This document shows positions 16,401 through 24,002 of a DNA stretch of 64,000 nucleotides, one piece after another. Source of the DNA: Candidatus Polarisedimenticolaceae bacterium (GTDB lineage: Bacteria > Pseudomonadota > Gammaproteobacteria > Chromatiales > Chromatiaceae); contig JAKITT010000007.1 in assembly GCA_021647945.1 (NCBI GenBank), positions 1-64,000 on the forward strand, given 5' to 3'. Numbering within the stretch: position 1 is the stretch's first letter; each line of letters starts with the position of its first letter. The notes under the pieces were generated by a model. The model saw only the letters and a program-made list of their open reading frames with translations, searched no databases and was not told where the DNA came from. Position numbers and translations under genes: made by a program.

Positions 16401-19400
16401 TGCCATCAATCACACTACCGCTGGTGGAGATGATACCCACCGCCGAGGTGGAGGTACTTGTGGTGGCCAATGCACCCAGCGTGATATTGCCATCCGCGCT
16501 TAGAGTGAGCGTGCCTACCCCGCTATCTATATTGATAGCGCCATCTGTGCCACCGTGAGTCATGGCAATGACACCACCGGTGTTGCCAACAGCATTGTCT
16601 GCTGTCAACGTGATGTTACCGCCGTTGCTGGAGAGATCCGCCTCGCCCGCGCCATCCTGGCCCACCAAAATATCATGGTTGGCGGTGATGGTAATGGTGC
16701 CAGCACTCACCCGCCCTGCCGCGATCTGGCCATCAATGATAATATCCATGCCGGTGGCAATAGCGGCCCCTTTAGAGGTGATGGTGACATTGGCATCGGC
16801 AACAACTTGGTTCGTATCTGTGGTGCTATCGGCATCAATTTGAACGCCCGCACCCGCAATGGCACCCGCATCTGCGATATCGGAACCGGAGATCGTTACA
16901 TTATCAACCGAATCAACCAGCCCATCCGCCTTTATCCAGACACCACCAACACCATTATTGCTGGTGTCTGCTATGAGGGTAATGTCACGATCTGAGGCCG
17001 TGCCTTCCACTGTCTCTTGAGTCTGTAGAACTGCATTGATGATGATGTCACGGTCGGCACTCAATGAGATCGCTGTATCTGGGTCGATCAGATCTGAATT
17101 TACAATGGTGTCCTGGCTCGTACCCGTCAGATTAATGTCTCCTCTGCCTAGTGTTGGCGAAACATTCAACGTCACACCATCGACATTAAGAGTACTTCCC
17201 CCCCCATTACCTGTATCAATCACCTCATTCACGGTAAAAACACCGGCATTATCTATGATGATATTGCCACCGTTGTTGCTGCCACTGTCACCTGTGGCTA
17301 CGCCCGTTCCACCCGCTGCAATGGTGAGACTGCCGCCTCCTGTCTGGTTGAAGATGATGGTAGGGGTGCCTGTAACAGTGGAGAGGCTCATGATATCGAC
17401 GGCTGATGCTGAGAGATTATCTAGATTAATATCTCCACCCACGGAGTCCGCCGTAATGGTCTGGCTAGCCAACTCGATAGCGTTGGCTGCACCGATGCCT
17501 GTGGCGGCATTGAGAAACACCACCGCCGCAGTGATGTCGGTAACGCCATCAGCACCCGCCGTGGCATCTTCAATAGCACCTGTGCTGCGAAGTTCCACAG
17601 TACCGCTCGCCGCATCAACGGATGCCACCGACATATCACCCGTCTCACTGATAAAGATACCCCCAGTACCGCTGCTTGCAGTGGCGAACAAGGTGCCACT
17701 CAGGGTGGTGTTGATGTCACTGCCTACGCCACTGGCACCGATGGCTGCATTAGTCGCATCCACCGTCAAAGTGAGGTTACCGGCCGTCACATCCGAGCTG
17801 TTATCGGTGATATTTCCAGTAATTGCACGCAGGTTCAGGTCATTTGCTGCGACATTAACGGTTCCCAAACCGATGCCATTGGCCTCAGTCAGGTAGAGAT
17901 CACCACTGGTGGTGGTGACGGCCAGATTATCTACGCTCAGGTTCAGGGCATCCGTCGCTGACGTGCCTATCCCTGTGGCGTCAATTATGGTCAGCGTTGT
18001 CGCTGTAATATCCGTGGTGGTATCGACACCCACAACATCTGTGATCGCACCCTCGGCATCCAAGCTCACGCTGGCATCACTGACCACTGCATCACCGGCC
18101 ACTGCAAAACCAAAACTATCTGAGTAGATGGTCAGCGGGGCATTGATTGTTACCGCCGCACCTCCGGCGTCGATTAGCGTTGCACCGTTGATGGTCGCTG
18201 AGCCAAATTCAATCGCACCTGAACTATCATCCAACGCCGCCAGATCCGTGGCATCAAGGCCCAAAGTGCCTGCTGCACCGGTGCCGGTGACATCCGCCGC
18301 CGTACCTATCTTCAACTGGGTGCCATTCTCTACAGCACGCAAACTCAATGTCGTGCCACCCTTGATCAGGTCACCACCCGCTGAGTTCAGATCCATCTCA
18401 TCCGCAACCAATGCTACGCTGCTCTCACCGGTGATTGAGGTGTTTGCATCCACCGTTAGAAGATTGTCGGCCGCTAGCGTCAGTGTCACGTTGTTACCGA
18501 CGATATCCGCTGCAGCCGTGGTGCCCATCGTGCCGGTGGTGGTGATCTCTACATCGCCGCCACTGGTCACATCTGCATCAATGGCTCCGATGATCAGATC
18601 ACCCGTCTGATTGATGAAGATACCGCCCGTGCTATTGTTGGCACTGGCCGTTAGGCTGCCGCTTAGTGCGGTATTAATCTCAGCGCCACTGCCACCTATG
18701 GCCGCGCTCGCTGCATTGGCAATTAAGTTCAAGTCACCGGCGGTAATGTTTGAGCCATTATCTAGCAAACTACCTGCGGTAGCGGTGAGCGACACCGTGC
18801 CGGCCCCCGCACCGATTGTCGTCACGTTGATATCACCCGTCTCTGTGGTTAGGCCGAAGTTCAGATTGCCCACCGCTGAAACATCCGTAACATCCACATC
18901 GGCGCCGTTATCCGCCAGTGTGAAGGTCATGCTGCCGTCCGATAGCAGATAGGTGGAATTTGTCGCCGTTGATGGGTTCACCGTCAAGGTCAGATCGGTC
19001 AACACCGTATCTGTCACCACCTCAAAGCTGCCATCGGTATCGATGGTCAGATTTGAGGTGCCACTCAGCTCCAGATCTGCCGTAGCACCAACACCCGATG
19101 CAGCCTTCAGACTCACTGTCGCTGCGGTGATATCTGTCACCGCATCTACATTGGCCGTCGCATCATCAATGCTGGTCACCGCCGTCAGTTCAACAGCGGT
19201 GCTGCCTGCATCAAGACTCGCCACACTGATGTCACCGACTGTCTCATTAACGAAGATACCACCCGTGCCGGTGTTGGCACTGGCGCTCAGGTCTCCTGTC
19301 AACGCAACATCCAGTGCAGCCACACTGGCTCCACCAATCGCCTGATTATTACCATCAGCCGTCAGTGTCAGGTCGCTCGCCGTAATATCGACCAGCGTAT

Positions 19401-21618
19401 CTGATGCCGATTCCGTGATCGAACCTGCTGTTGAGGTGAGGCTTACTGTGCCGGTGCCAGCGTCAATGGTTGTGATGCTGATATCACCGGTTGTGGCGGT
19501 ATAACTGAAGCTTGAAACATTTTGGTTGAGATCGACACTGTTGAGCAGATGCCCACTATTAATATCCACCGCATCGCCATTGAAGTAGCTGATGTCGATA
19601 TTGCCAGAGGTGGCATCAGCCACGGTGATATTGGTTGAGGCGATGGTGGCTGCCACCAGCTCATCAACCCTGATATCTCCCGCCCCGGTATCATTGATAG
19701 TCAGGGTCGTTGCCCCATCTATATCGAGCGTATTGGTCGCGCCGATGGCATCGGCAGTGAGATCTACCGCGCCTGTTGTTTTGATCTCTGCGGTGGCATT
19801 TGCTGCTGTTGTGATGCTGCCACCCGCATTGAGGGTGACGCTGCCTGAACCTGTTGTGATACCACCATCCAAGGCACTAAGGGCGATATTGCCACTCGCT
19901 TCAAGATTGACTGCTCCAGAGGTTCCGCCGCCGTTGCCTGTGGTGTTAAAGCCACCAGCGGTGAGATCTCCGCCTTGAGCCTGCAAGGTGATCGCACCAC
20001 CCTCGGTGCGGATAACATCATTTGTATCGGCAAAGGTGATCGCTCCGCCGGTGGAGGTGATGGTCAAACTACCTGTGGTTAGATCCAGCGTCACCAGATC
20101 ATTGCTGGTAATGGTTCCATCCGCTGTACCATCAACATCATTGATGGTGATGAGCCCCGTTGCTTCGAGCGTAATCGCGGTAGTTGCCGCTAAACTATCA
20201 ATGGCTCCCCAAGAGACCGTGTTACCACCAGAATCGGCAACCCCTTCTAGGATCTCACCGACAGTGGCCGTCGTCGTTAACTCATCATCATGATCAACAC
20301 TTGTATTGGTCTCATCGGTGATGGTCAATGTGGCCGGATCTAACAGCAGAGTGCCTACATCACCATTCGCAGCGCTCGTATCGACATCACCACGGAAAAG
20401 AAGCATCTCCTTGCCTGAGACCTCAACAGAGCCACCACTACCCGACTCAGCGCCACCCTTGGCACTGATATCACCATAATAAGCTGCGATCTCATCTGAC
20501 CAAACGACAACCTTGCCCCCATCACCATTTATGATGGCATCCGCTTTGATGCGACTATTGGCGCTGATATAGGTGCCTTTTGCATTTTTAATATCGGCGT
20601 TGTTGCCTTGGTAATCACCACCGATAAGCACTTCACCACCGCCCAAATCGCCAGAGGCATCAACGCTTGAGTTATCAAACAGGCCAACCTGATCACCGAG
20701 AATGTGGATTGTGCCACCCTCCCCTTCAGCAGATGTGGCACTTACATAACTATCACCCGTGAACAGGGTTGTGTCGTTAGCGATAATCTCAATCGTGCCG
20801 CCGTTGCCAGCAAAACCATCAGCCCTAATGGTGCCGCTATGCTCAACGTTGTCGCCCATAAGAGTGATGGAGCCACCCTGGCTACCTGAAGCGTCGAGGG
20901 TGCCACTATTGGCAACTGAACCACCGATGCCGATTAGGCGAATTTCTCCGCCTGAGTCATCAATACTGCCCGCTTTGATGATGCCGCTATTGTTCACCAC
21001 ACTGCCACTGAGGAAGACCGTCCCCCCCGTCTCAGCAGAGATAATTCCTTCGTTGATCACCTGACCTGCTTCCGCATAATCAGAGAAGATTTCGCTATAG
21101 TCACCCCGCATGAAGCGTGAGGCACTTATCTCTTTCGCTACAGCAAAAAAGCTGCTGACATTAATTACAGCAGTTTTACCAAAAATAAAGCCATTAGGGT
21201 TGGCCAGAAAGACCTTGCCGTTAGCCTCTATGCGACCAAAAATCTGGCTGGGGTTCTGATCAAGAATACGGTTGAGGACAGCAGAGGAGGCGTCGGGCTG
21301 CTCAAAGCGCACCAGCTCTTGTCTATCGACATTGAAGCTCTGCCACTCAACCACCATGCTGTTGCTATTTTGTTGGATCAGCGTGGTAGTGGTATTGGGT
21401 GTAGAGATCGTGCCTGAACCATCGACAATATTGCCCCCTTCAGGCGCTGCAAGTAGCATTCCCGGCTGTAGCAGTAGCATGCTGGCTGGCAGCAGCAGTG
21501 CCCTTCGAATAACGCGAGTCAGCTCTTTCAGCACAAACTGTGGCTGTTGATTCGGCTGGCTAGCCGCCTGTTTGATAACAGATTTCCGTCTTCTAATGCT
21601 GTTACGCATATCACCCAT
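10408..21618 (-). CDS. Giant filamentous haemagglutinin-like TpsA exoprotein
   Basis: A 3736-residue secreted beta-helix protein, the substrate of the adjacent TpsB. The N-terminus has a long charged leader with an extended signal (RRALLLPASMLLLQPGMLLAA). The TPS secretion domain follows (about 60-200), with NSMVVEWQSFNV and the variant ANPNGF in place of NPNGI. The remainder is low-complexity beta-helix built from Asp/Thr/Ala/Gly-rich units (ATTGDI, NLTTAG and similar), with very few Lys or aromatic residues. Long repeats occupy roughly residues 2000-3200. The C-terminus has a very acidic patch (EDDEDEDDEEEL) and ends SRAIQG, with no recognised toxin domain, anchor or Cys pair. It is probably an adhesin or biofilm/surface protein rather than a contact-dependent toxin. 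It lies 17 bp downstream of tpsB. Confidence 0.88.
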   Translation of the reverse strand: MGDMRNSIRRRKSVIKQAASQPNQQPQFVLKELTRVIRRALLLPASMLLLQPGMLLAAPEGGNIVDGSGTISTPNTTTTLIQQNSNSMVVEWQSFNVDRQELVRFEQPDASSAVLNRILDQNPSQIFGRIEANGKVFLANPNGFIFGKTAVINVSSFFAVAKEISASRFMRGDYSEIFSDYAEAGQVINEGIISAETGGTVFLSGSVVNNSGIIKAGSIDDSGGEIRLIGIGGSVANSGTLDASGSQGGSITLMGDNVEHSGTIRADGFAGNGGTIEIIANDTTLFTGDSYVSATSAEGEGGTIHILGDQVGLFDNSSVDASGDLGGGEVLIGGDYQGNNADIKNAKGTYISANSRIKADAIINGDGGKVVVWSDEIAAYYGDISAKGGAESGSGGSVEVSGKEMLLFRGDVDTSAANGDVGTLLLDPATLTITDETNTSVDHDDELTTTATVGEILEGVADSGGNTVSWGAIDSLAATTAITLEATGLITINDVDGTADGTITSNDLVTLDLTTGSLTITSTGGAITFADTNDVIRTEGGAITLQAQGGDLTAGGFNTTGNGGGTSGAVNLEASGNIALSALDGGITTGSGSVTLNAGGSITTAANATAEIKTTGAVDLTADAIGATNTLDIDGATTLTINDTGAGDIRVDELVAATIASTNITVADATSGNIDISYFNGDAVDINSGHLLNSVDLNQNVSSFSYTATTGDISITTIDAGTGTVSLTSTAGSITESASDTLVDITASDLTLTADGNNQAIGGASVAALDVALTGDLSASANTGTGGIFVNETVGDISVASLDAGSTAVELTAVTSIDDATANVDAVTDITAATVSLKAASGVGATADLELSGTSNLTIDTDGSFEVVTDTVLTDLTLTVNPSTATNSTYLLSDGSMTFTLADNGADVDVTDVSAVGNLNFGLTTETGDINVTTIGAGAGTVSLTATAGSLLDNGSNITAGDLNLIANAASAAIGGSGAEINTALSGSLTASANNSTGGIFINQTGDLIIGAIDADVTSGGDVEITTTGTMGTTAAADIVGNNVTLTLAADNLLTVDANTSITGESSVALVADEMDLNSAGGDLIKGGTTLSLRAVENGTQLKIGTAADVTGTGAAGTLGLDATDLAALDDSSGAIEFGSATINGATLIDAGGAAVTINAPLTIYSDSFGFAVAGDAVVSDASVSLDAEGAITDVVGVDTTTDITATTLTIIDATGIGTSATDALNLSVDNLAVTTTSGDLYLTEANGIGLGTVNVAANDLNLRAITGNITDNSSDVTAGNLTLTVDATNAAIGASGVGSDINTTLSGTLFATASSGTGGIFISETGDMSVASVDAASGTVELRSTGAIEDATAGADGVTDITAAVVFLNAATGIGAANAIELASQTITADSVGGDINLDNLSASAVDIMSLSTVTGTPTIIFNQTGGGSLTIAAGGTGVATGDSGSNNGGNIIIDNAGVFTVNEVIDTGNGGGSTLNVDGVTLNVSPTLGRGDINLTGTSQDTIVNSDLIDPDTAISLSADRDIIINAVLQTQETVEGTASDRDITLIADTSNNGVGGVWIKADGLVDSVDNVTISGSDIADAGAIAGAGVQIDADSTTDTNQVVADANVTITSKGAAIATGMDIIIDGQIAAGRVSAGTITITANHDILVGQDGAGEADLSSNGGNITLTADNAVGNTGGVIAMTHGGTDGAINIDSGVGTLTLSADGNITLGALATTSTSTSAVGIISTSGSVIDGTSGGATNITASTGGSQITINVGGDIGAVTNIFDETGYVPITTTANDLDLTSGSVIAVSDTASPTLTNLNANSGGAGTLLFTATGDIDASTTTGLDAADTIGLVSTSGTLTLTNGIIAAHLRLEGTDIIRFGGGNLDIDATTALLFKSATDESITISTGQFDGTSGGVLDVTNDSAALELVDLDGDNVAIAQTGPGAITITSTGGSITVTDDVTATSTGSITLFADSAASGDLTVNDVITTDSGDITLRTDNDVVFGAGGDVSSTSGSVEVTADFDGGGVASGALTMADGTIINAGSGTIDLNADGDIALGSLQTSSSSATAVTIDSSEGGIMDAGDSDVDIVADSGTLVINAVTGVGNGNALETTIDALDVDNSTSGNIEIVESNGLTINKLAQGSAGNISLSSITGTVMVAAGQFGVTTVGTGTISLLADGGAAGDLVVNDTINSDSGTITLRADDDVTLGADGDVSSTSGNIEVTADFDSGGAASGALTMADGTIINAGSGTIDLNADEDIALGSLQTSSASVTAVTIDSTEGGVSDAGDSDGDIVAARGTIVINVATGIGVADAIETTAGALNLTTTGSGAAGDIAIADSAALNTSAVTLTTAATTQTIDLTAAAWVVDTALDVGTDNLALRATAGDISDGTAGSGGIALSAATIALDATGAIDATIVTGILAAQSTAAGDIFIENTGALDVNSVAGVSGILTTASAITLESTGSITVSENITSQATGSPVTITSTGGDIIGGGGSVISTGNVTLNAAGGIGIGSALATSAGALNLTTTGIDAAGNITLVDSSAMNTSALTITTAGTAQTVDLTAASWVVGGNLGNATDNLSLTASTGGIEGDAGRLTANQLSLDAATDIGGGTAVNTTATSLNLTTGGADAAGNITVLNSAALNAAAVSLLTAGSNQTIDLSATAWTIDAALNVGTDNLVLRATSGGISDGIVGSGGSALTAATIALDATGGIDVTTVTGTLAAASTSAGDIFIENTGALDVNSVAGVTGIVTTAGAITLESTGTITLSENLSSQATGSPVSITSTAGDIDGGGGTVITTGNVTLSAAGGIGIGSAVVTRAGGLNLTTAGSGAAGNITIVDVASLNTSTVTLVTDATVQAVELTAASWVVGGNLGDATDNLTLRATTGDIEGGAGRLTANALSLDAATDIGGGTAINTSATTLSLTTAGADAAGNISVVDSGALNISAVALITAGSAQTVDLSAASWVVDSNFGNATDSLTLTATTGDIEGGAGRLTANALSLNAATDIGGGIAVDTTATSLNLTTAGVDAAGDIRVVDTGSLDTFTVTLVTDASAQTVELTATSWVVGGDLGSATDNLKLTATTGDIEGGTGRLTANALSLDSATDIGGDSAINTAATALNLTSAGVDAAGNISVVNSIALNTSAVALITAGSAQTVDLTATSWVIDGDLGNATDSLILTVTAGDITAGAGALTAYDLMLIANGSGASIGATGVDAIDTVVTGALTASASNGIGGIYIDQSAALALNTVNAGSGDVELNAGGAITDGNADASGADTTVNITANNLVITGNGAVTDIETSVSSLALTTAATSISNSGALTLNDSTLTGQLDLSNDAAIAFNNLNATGQTVNLTIGGEISGGTITAETLNIVGNNAVTGLVTTVSNLSLNTAATSISNSGALIVNDSTVSGQLDLNAASLALNNIDATGQNVNLSVGLGITDSNGAANNITADSLSLTATQGIGTVADKLETNVSNLSLSNSGSGDMQVVNAGAMNISSVTGSGDLWLQSQSGSITQSGAISIDGEVRVFADVGAITMNKGASTTTSGNKIVYTGSQNVTVAQLNAGAADINVTSQNGNVLATTDAVNITGTGTANIYAFSGAIGTSGAPLTFQSGISVINLAFSSTAYIGGLGSSAATIVNDLRQYETSGGFLSDFAFGNSLVDVAGLQRELAGQVQASADIQVVDADSALLKTETKIFNIVGDGLLLSEDQLEDDEDEDDEEELSSIQDNGSVTVASRAIQG
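12040..14690 (-). repeat. Higher-order tandem repeats within tpsA
   Basis: Modules of about 95-100 codons recur with the order NLTT-G-AAGNI, ALNTSAV, QTVDLTAASWVV, NATDNL-L-ATTGDIEGG, AGRLTANALSLDAATDIGGG. At least seven are recognisable. A larger unit of about 320 codons, which adds a segment with DIFIENTGALDVNSVAG, is itself duplicated. A second pair of repeats (ALTMADGTIINAGSGTIDL) lies at about 14.73-15.03 and 15.34-15.62 kb. Boundaries are approximate. Copies have diverged at the DNA level, yet length could still vary by recombination. Confidence 0.7.
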
Positions 21619-21635
21619 TCCTGTTCCCTAACGAT

Positions 21636-23513
21636 CTAGAAAAGTTTCCACTGCATACTCATAAAGAACTGTGGATCCTCTTCATTACTCGGCTCCACAT
21701 CACCCAAAGGTTTCGCCAGCGTCATCTTCACCATCAATGCCGGGGTCTCGAAATTGAGGCCGAACCCCGCACCGCTCAGTTCGGCAAACTCCTCTTCATT
21801 ACCTAGTGGATTATTGCGCTGTCCAGCGGCATGATCAACAAACAGCGAGAAGCTCAATGCCTGTTCCCAACTGACCTGGCGACCCGCAGATAACCACTTC
21901 GGCACCATCTCATCTGTCAAAAATGGCAGCGTAAAAATCCAGTCAGCGGAGACAAAATAGCCACTATCACGTAGCACTTCTGCCGTCGGATAGGCCCTAA
22001 CACTGTCGGGCCCACCGAGTGACATCTGCTCCAGTGAGACCAGCAGGTCATCTGAGTACTGACCGTTCAGGCGCAACGAGAGTAGCGTGCCCCAGAAAAA
22101 CCGCTGTCTACGGCTCAACTCCACCACCAATTTGTCAAATTCGGCACCGGCCTGCTCCCCCTCTTCGCCCTGACGGCTTGAGTCGGGGTCATCACGGGCC
22201 TCCATTGAGCCGAGCAGATCACCAAAACCGTGAGAGTAGGTGGCGACAAAAAGCGTCTGACTGGAACCGCTGCTGGCCAGTAACCACTCATCGGAAAAGA
22301 GACCGCCCGCATTCAGATCAAGCACGGTCAGGCGGTCTATTGCCACCGTTTCCCCCGCCTGTCGGGTCACCGCCTCTTTGACATTGAGGCGACTCCCCAA
22401 CATCAAACGCTCGCGGAAAGTCTGTTTGGCTATCCAACCTAGTGAGAGATAGCTCTGCTCACTAAAGCCATCGATTTCAAGCTCTTTAAGCTCCTGACCC
22501 AATACAAATTGGTTGCCACTATGACCGATACCGAATTTTAGATCTGATGAGAAAACCGGCCGCTCATAGCTGATCGAATAGAAGTCACTGTTATCTGGAT
22601 TAAAGTTGTTCATCCATGCCACCGACAGTTGGTCAGCGGCATCCGTTGGGTCATTGAGATCGATATCTATCCGGGTACGATAGACACCTGAATAGTCCGA
22701 ACCAGAATTGTCTGCCGAGAGGGCAATATTGAAGGGGTACTTCTCTTCAGAGACATCCAACTCAAGGTTAGTCAGCCCGGTCTGCTCGCCTGGTAGAAAG
22801 GTCAATTGCGCCTTCCGCTCCGCAAACCGTAAGCCAGGATAGTCCCACACATTGAGTAGCGCTTGGGTGATCTCATCACGGCGTACCGTTCGGCCAACCA
22901 TGCCCCTAAACGGTGTCAGCAGTGTGTAATCAAAATAGCGCTCATTGCCTTTGGTTGTAATCTTACCGAGCCGTCCCTGCAACACATGAATAAAAACCGT
23001 TTGATCCTTAACGGTTTGTGGCGGCAAAAAAGCGGCATCCAGAATCAGCTCACGTTGGCGGAAAAACTGCGTAACACGAGTGGCAACATCCTCTAGATCA
23101 AAGATGGTAAATTGGTTCTCATATTGAGTGAGCAGCGTGCCAAGCAACAACTCAAGATCAGGGTTTTCCAACGGCACTGCACAAAACTCATCAACACACT
23201 CACCCTCAACCTCTGCTTTGGGGATCAAACGCTTAACAACAAAACGTTTGATATTAACGGTTTTCTCATCCGGCAGACGCGCCCGCTTCTCCGGCACATC
23301 AAAATCGCTAAAGGGGGAGGTCTCCGCATCATCAGAGAGTGCTGGCATCTCATAACCAGAGAAAGGGCTCTGTAGTCCTCGAGGCTGCCCCGCATCGGGT
23401 ATGGTTGCTGAGTACCCGATTGAGGGTATCGCAAGAGAGATAATTAACAGCAAGTTCCCAATAGATAGGGATCGTTGACTTGCCTTGTTGCTATTCATGA
23501 TGTGCCGACCCAT
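21636..23513 (-). CDS. Two-partner secretion outer-membrane transporter (TpsB, ShlB/FhaC family)
   Basis: A 625-residue Omp85-family transporter that recognises the TPS domain of TpsA in the periplasm and passes it across the outer membrane. A signal peptide (about 1-36, ending GYSA) is followed by a proline-rich linker and POTRA-type domains (about 75-240, with ENQFTIFDLEDVATRVTQFFRQR). The 16-strand barrel extends to the C-terminal WKLF. The conserved loop motif appears as GGPDSVRAYPT, equivalent to the VRGY motif of the family. Start 23513 is used; an internal ATG at 23498 is possible, and neither has a strong ribosome binding site. It is the first gene of the minus-strand operon and diverges from the T6SS genes across 23514-24002. 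Confidence 0.88.
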   Translation of the reverse strand: MGRHIMNSNKASQRSLSIGNLLLIISLAIPSIGYSATIPDAGQPRGLQSPFSGYEMPALSDDAETSPFSDFDVPEKRARLPDEKTVNIKRFVVKRLIPKAEVEGECVDEFCAVPLENPDLELLLGTLLTQYENQFTIFDLEDVATRVTQFFRQRELILDAAFLPPQTVKDQTVFIHVLQGRLGKITTKGNERYFDYTLLTPFRGMVGRTVRRDEITQALLNVWDYPGLRFAERKAQLTFLPGEQTGLTNLELDVSEEKYPFNIALSADNSGSDYSGVYRTRIDIDLNDPTDAADQLSVAWMNNFNPDNSDFYSISYERPVFSSDLKFGIGHSGNQFVLGQELKELEIDGFSEQSYLSLGWIAKQTFRERLMLGSRLNVKEAVTRQAGETVAIDRLTVLDLNAGGLFSDEWLLASSGSSQTLFVATYSHGFGDLLGSMEARDDPDSSRQGEEGEQAGAEFDKLVVELSRRQRFFWGTLLSLRLNGQYSDDLLVSLEQMSLGGPDSVRAYPTAEVLRDSGYFVSADWIFTLPFLTDEMVPKWLSAGRQVSWEQALSFSLFVDHAAGQRNNPLGNEEEFAELSGAGFGLNFETPALMVKMTLAKPLGDVEPSNEEDPQFFMSMQWKLF

Positions 23514-23590
23514 TTAGATATATTTAGAGTTTTGTTAGGGTGTCTTTGATATCGTTGGGTATGAGAGCCGCTCAATCTTGGCGGGCTAAA

Positions 23591-23655
23591 GAAACTCTGA
23601 ATAAGTCATGATTGTTTTCAATCTAAATTTAACCAGACTTAATCAGAGGTTCCTT
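23591..23655. repeat. Short palindromic element, internally deleted form
   Basis: The left end GAAACTCTGAATAAGTCATG and the right end CAGACTTAATCAGAGGTTCC are imperfect inverted repeats. They match the two ends of the 244-bp element at 40532-40775, so this looks like the same family with the interior lost. It lies in the divergent promoter region between tpsB and fha. Confidence 0.6.
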
Positions 23656-23764
23656 AAACAACATAGCTTGGCCCCATCCGTAGATTTTTGGCGTATTATT
23701 CACCCTACCGTGGCAATTGCACCACACTCTTAGGCAGAGTGCGAAGGAATATCGCATAAAGATC

Positions 23765-23932
23765 TAACCCGGACATTTCATAAATTTGCGCAAACATTGC
23801 GCAGGATATTGGTTTCACAAGGAAATTTCTGAAGAGATCCCGTATCAGTGATTACGGGTGATTGAAGAAATATTTCTTGTGAAATCAATAGACAAGCAAG
23901 ATTGTACATAATTTATGAATTGTTCGGGCTAA
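23765..23932. repeat. 168-bp palindromic element, copy 1
   Basis: The ends TAACCCGGACATTTCATAAA and TTTATGAATTGTTCGGGCTAA are inverted repeats of each other. Inside are a second inverted pair (TTTCACAAGGAAATTTCT / AGAAATATTTCTTGTGAAA) and a central hairpin CCCGTA TCAGTGAT TACGGG, so the whole unit could fold into one long hairpin. It has no coding capacity and resembles a MITE. An inverted second copy lies at 25453-25620. It fills most of the leader of the fha gene; promoters for both divergent operons must lie within or beside it, but I could not identify them. Confidence 0.8.
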
Positions 23933-24002
23933 ACTAGAATTGATAATATTTCAGCAGTTACGGAAAATAGAGCGCAACAGGCCACCGACAAAACCACTTA
24001 AA

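Noticed and set aside
11666-20293. Many long open frames on the plus strand across the tpsA gene, up to 459 codons
   Set aside because: They are antisense to the highly biased Asp/Thr/Ala/Gly-rich coding of tpsA, whose complement lacks stops. They have low-complexity composition with no domain, and the tpsA frame is continuous with a clear TPS domain.
10408-21618. Contact-dependent growth inhibition (CdiA) toxin
   Set aside because: There is no pretoxin motif (VENN-like), no C-terminal toxin domain and no small immunity gene downstream; the next gene is a beta-barrel protein.
22019-22381. Plus-strand 120-codon frame opposite tpsB
   Set aside because: It is a Pro/Arg-rich shadow of the barrel-coding sequence with no start signal; TpsB motifs continue on the other strand.
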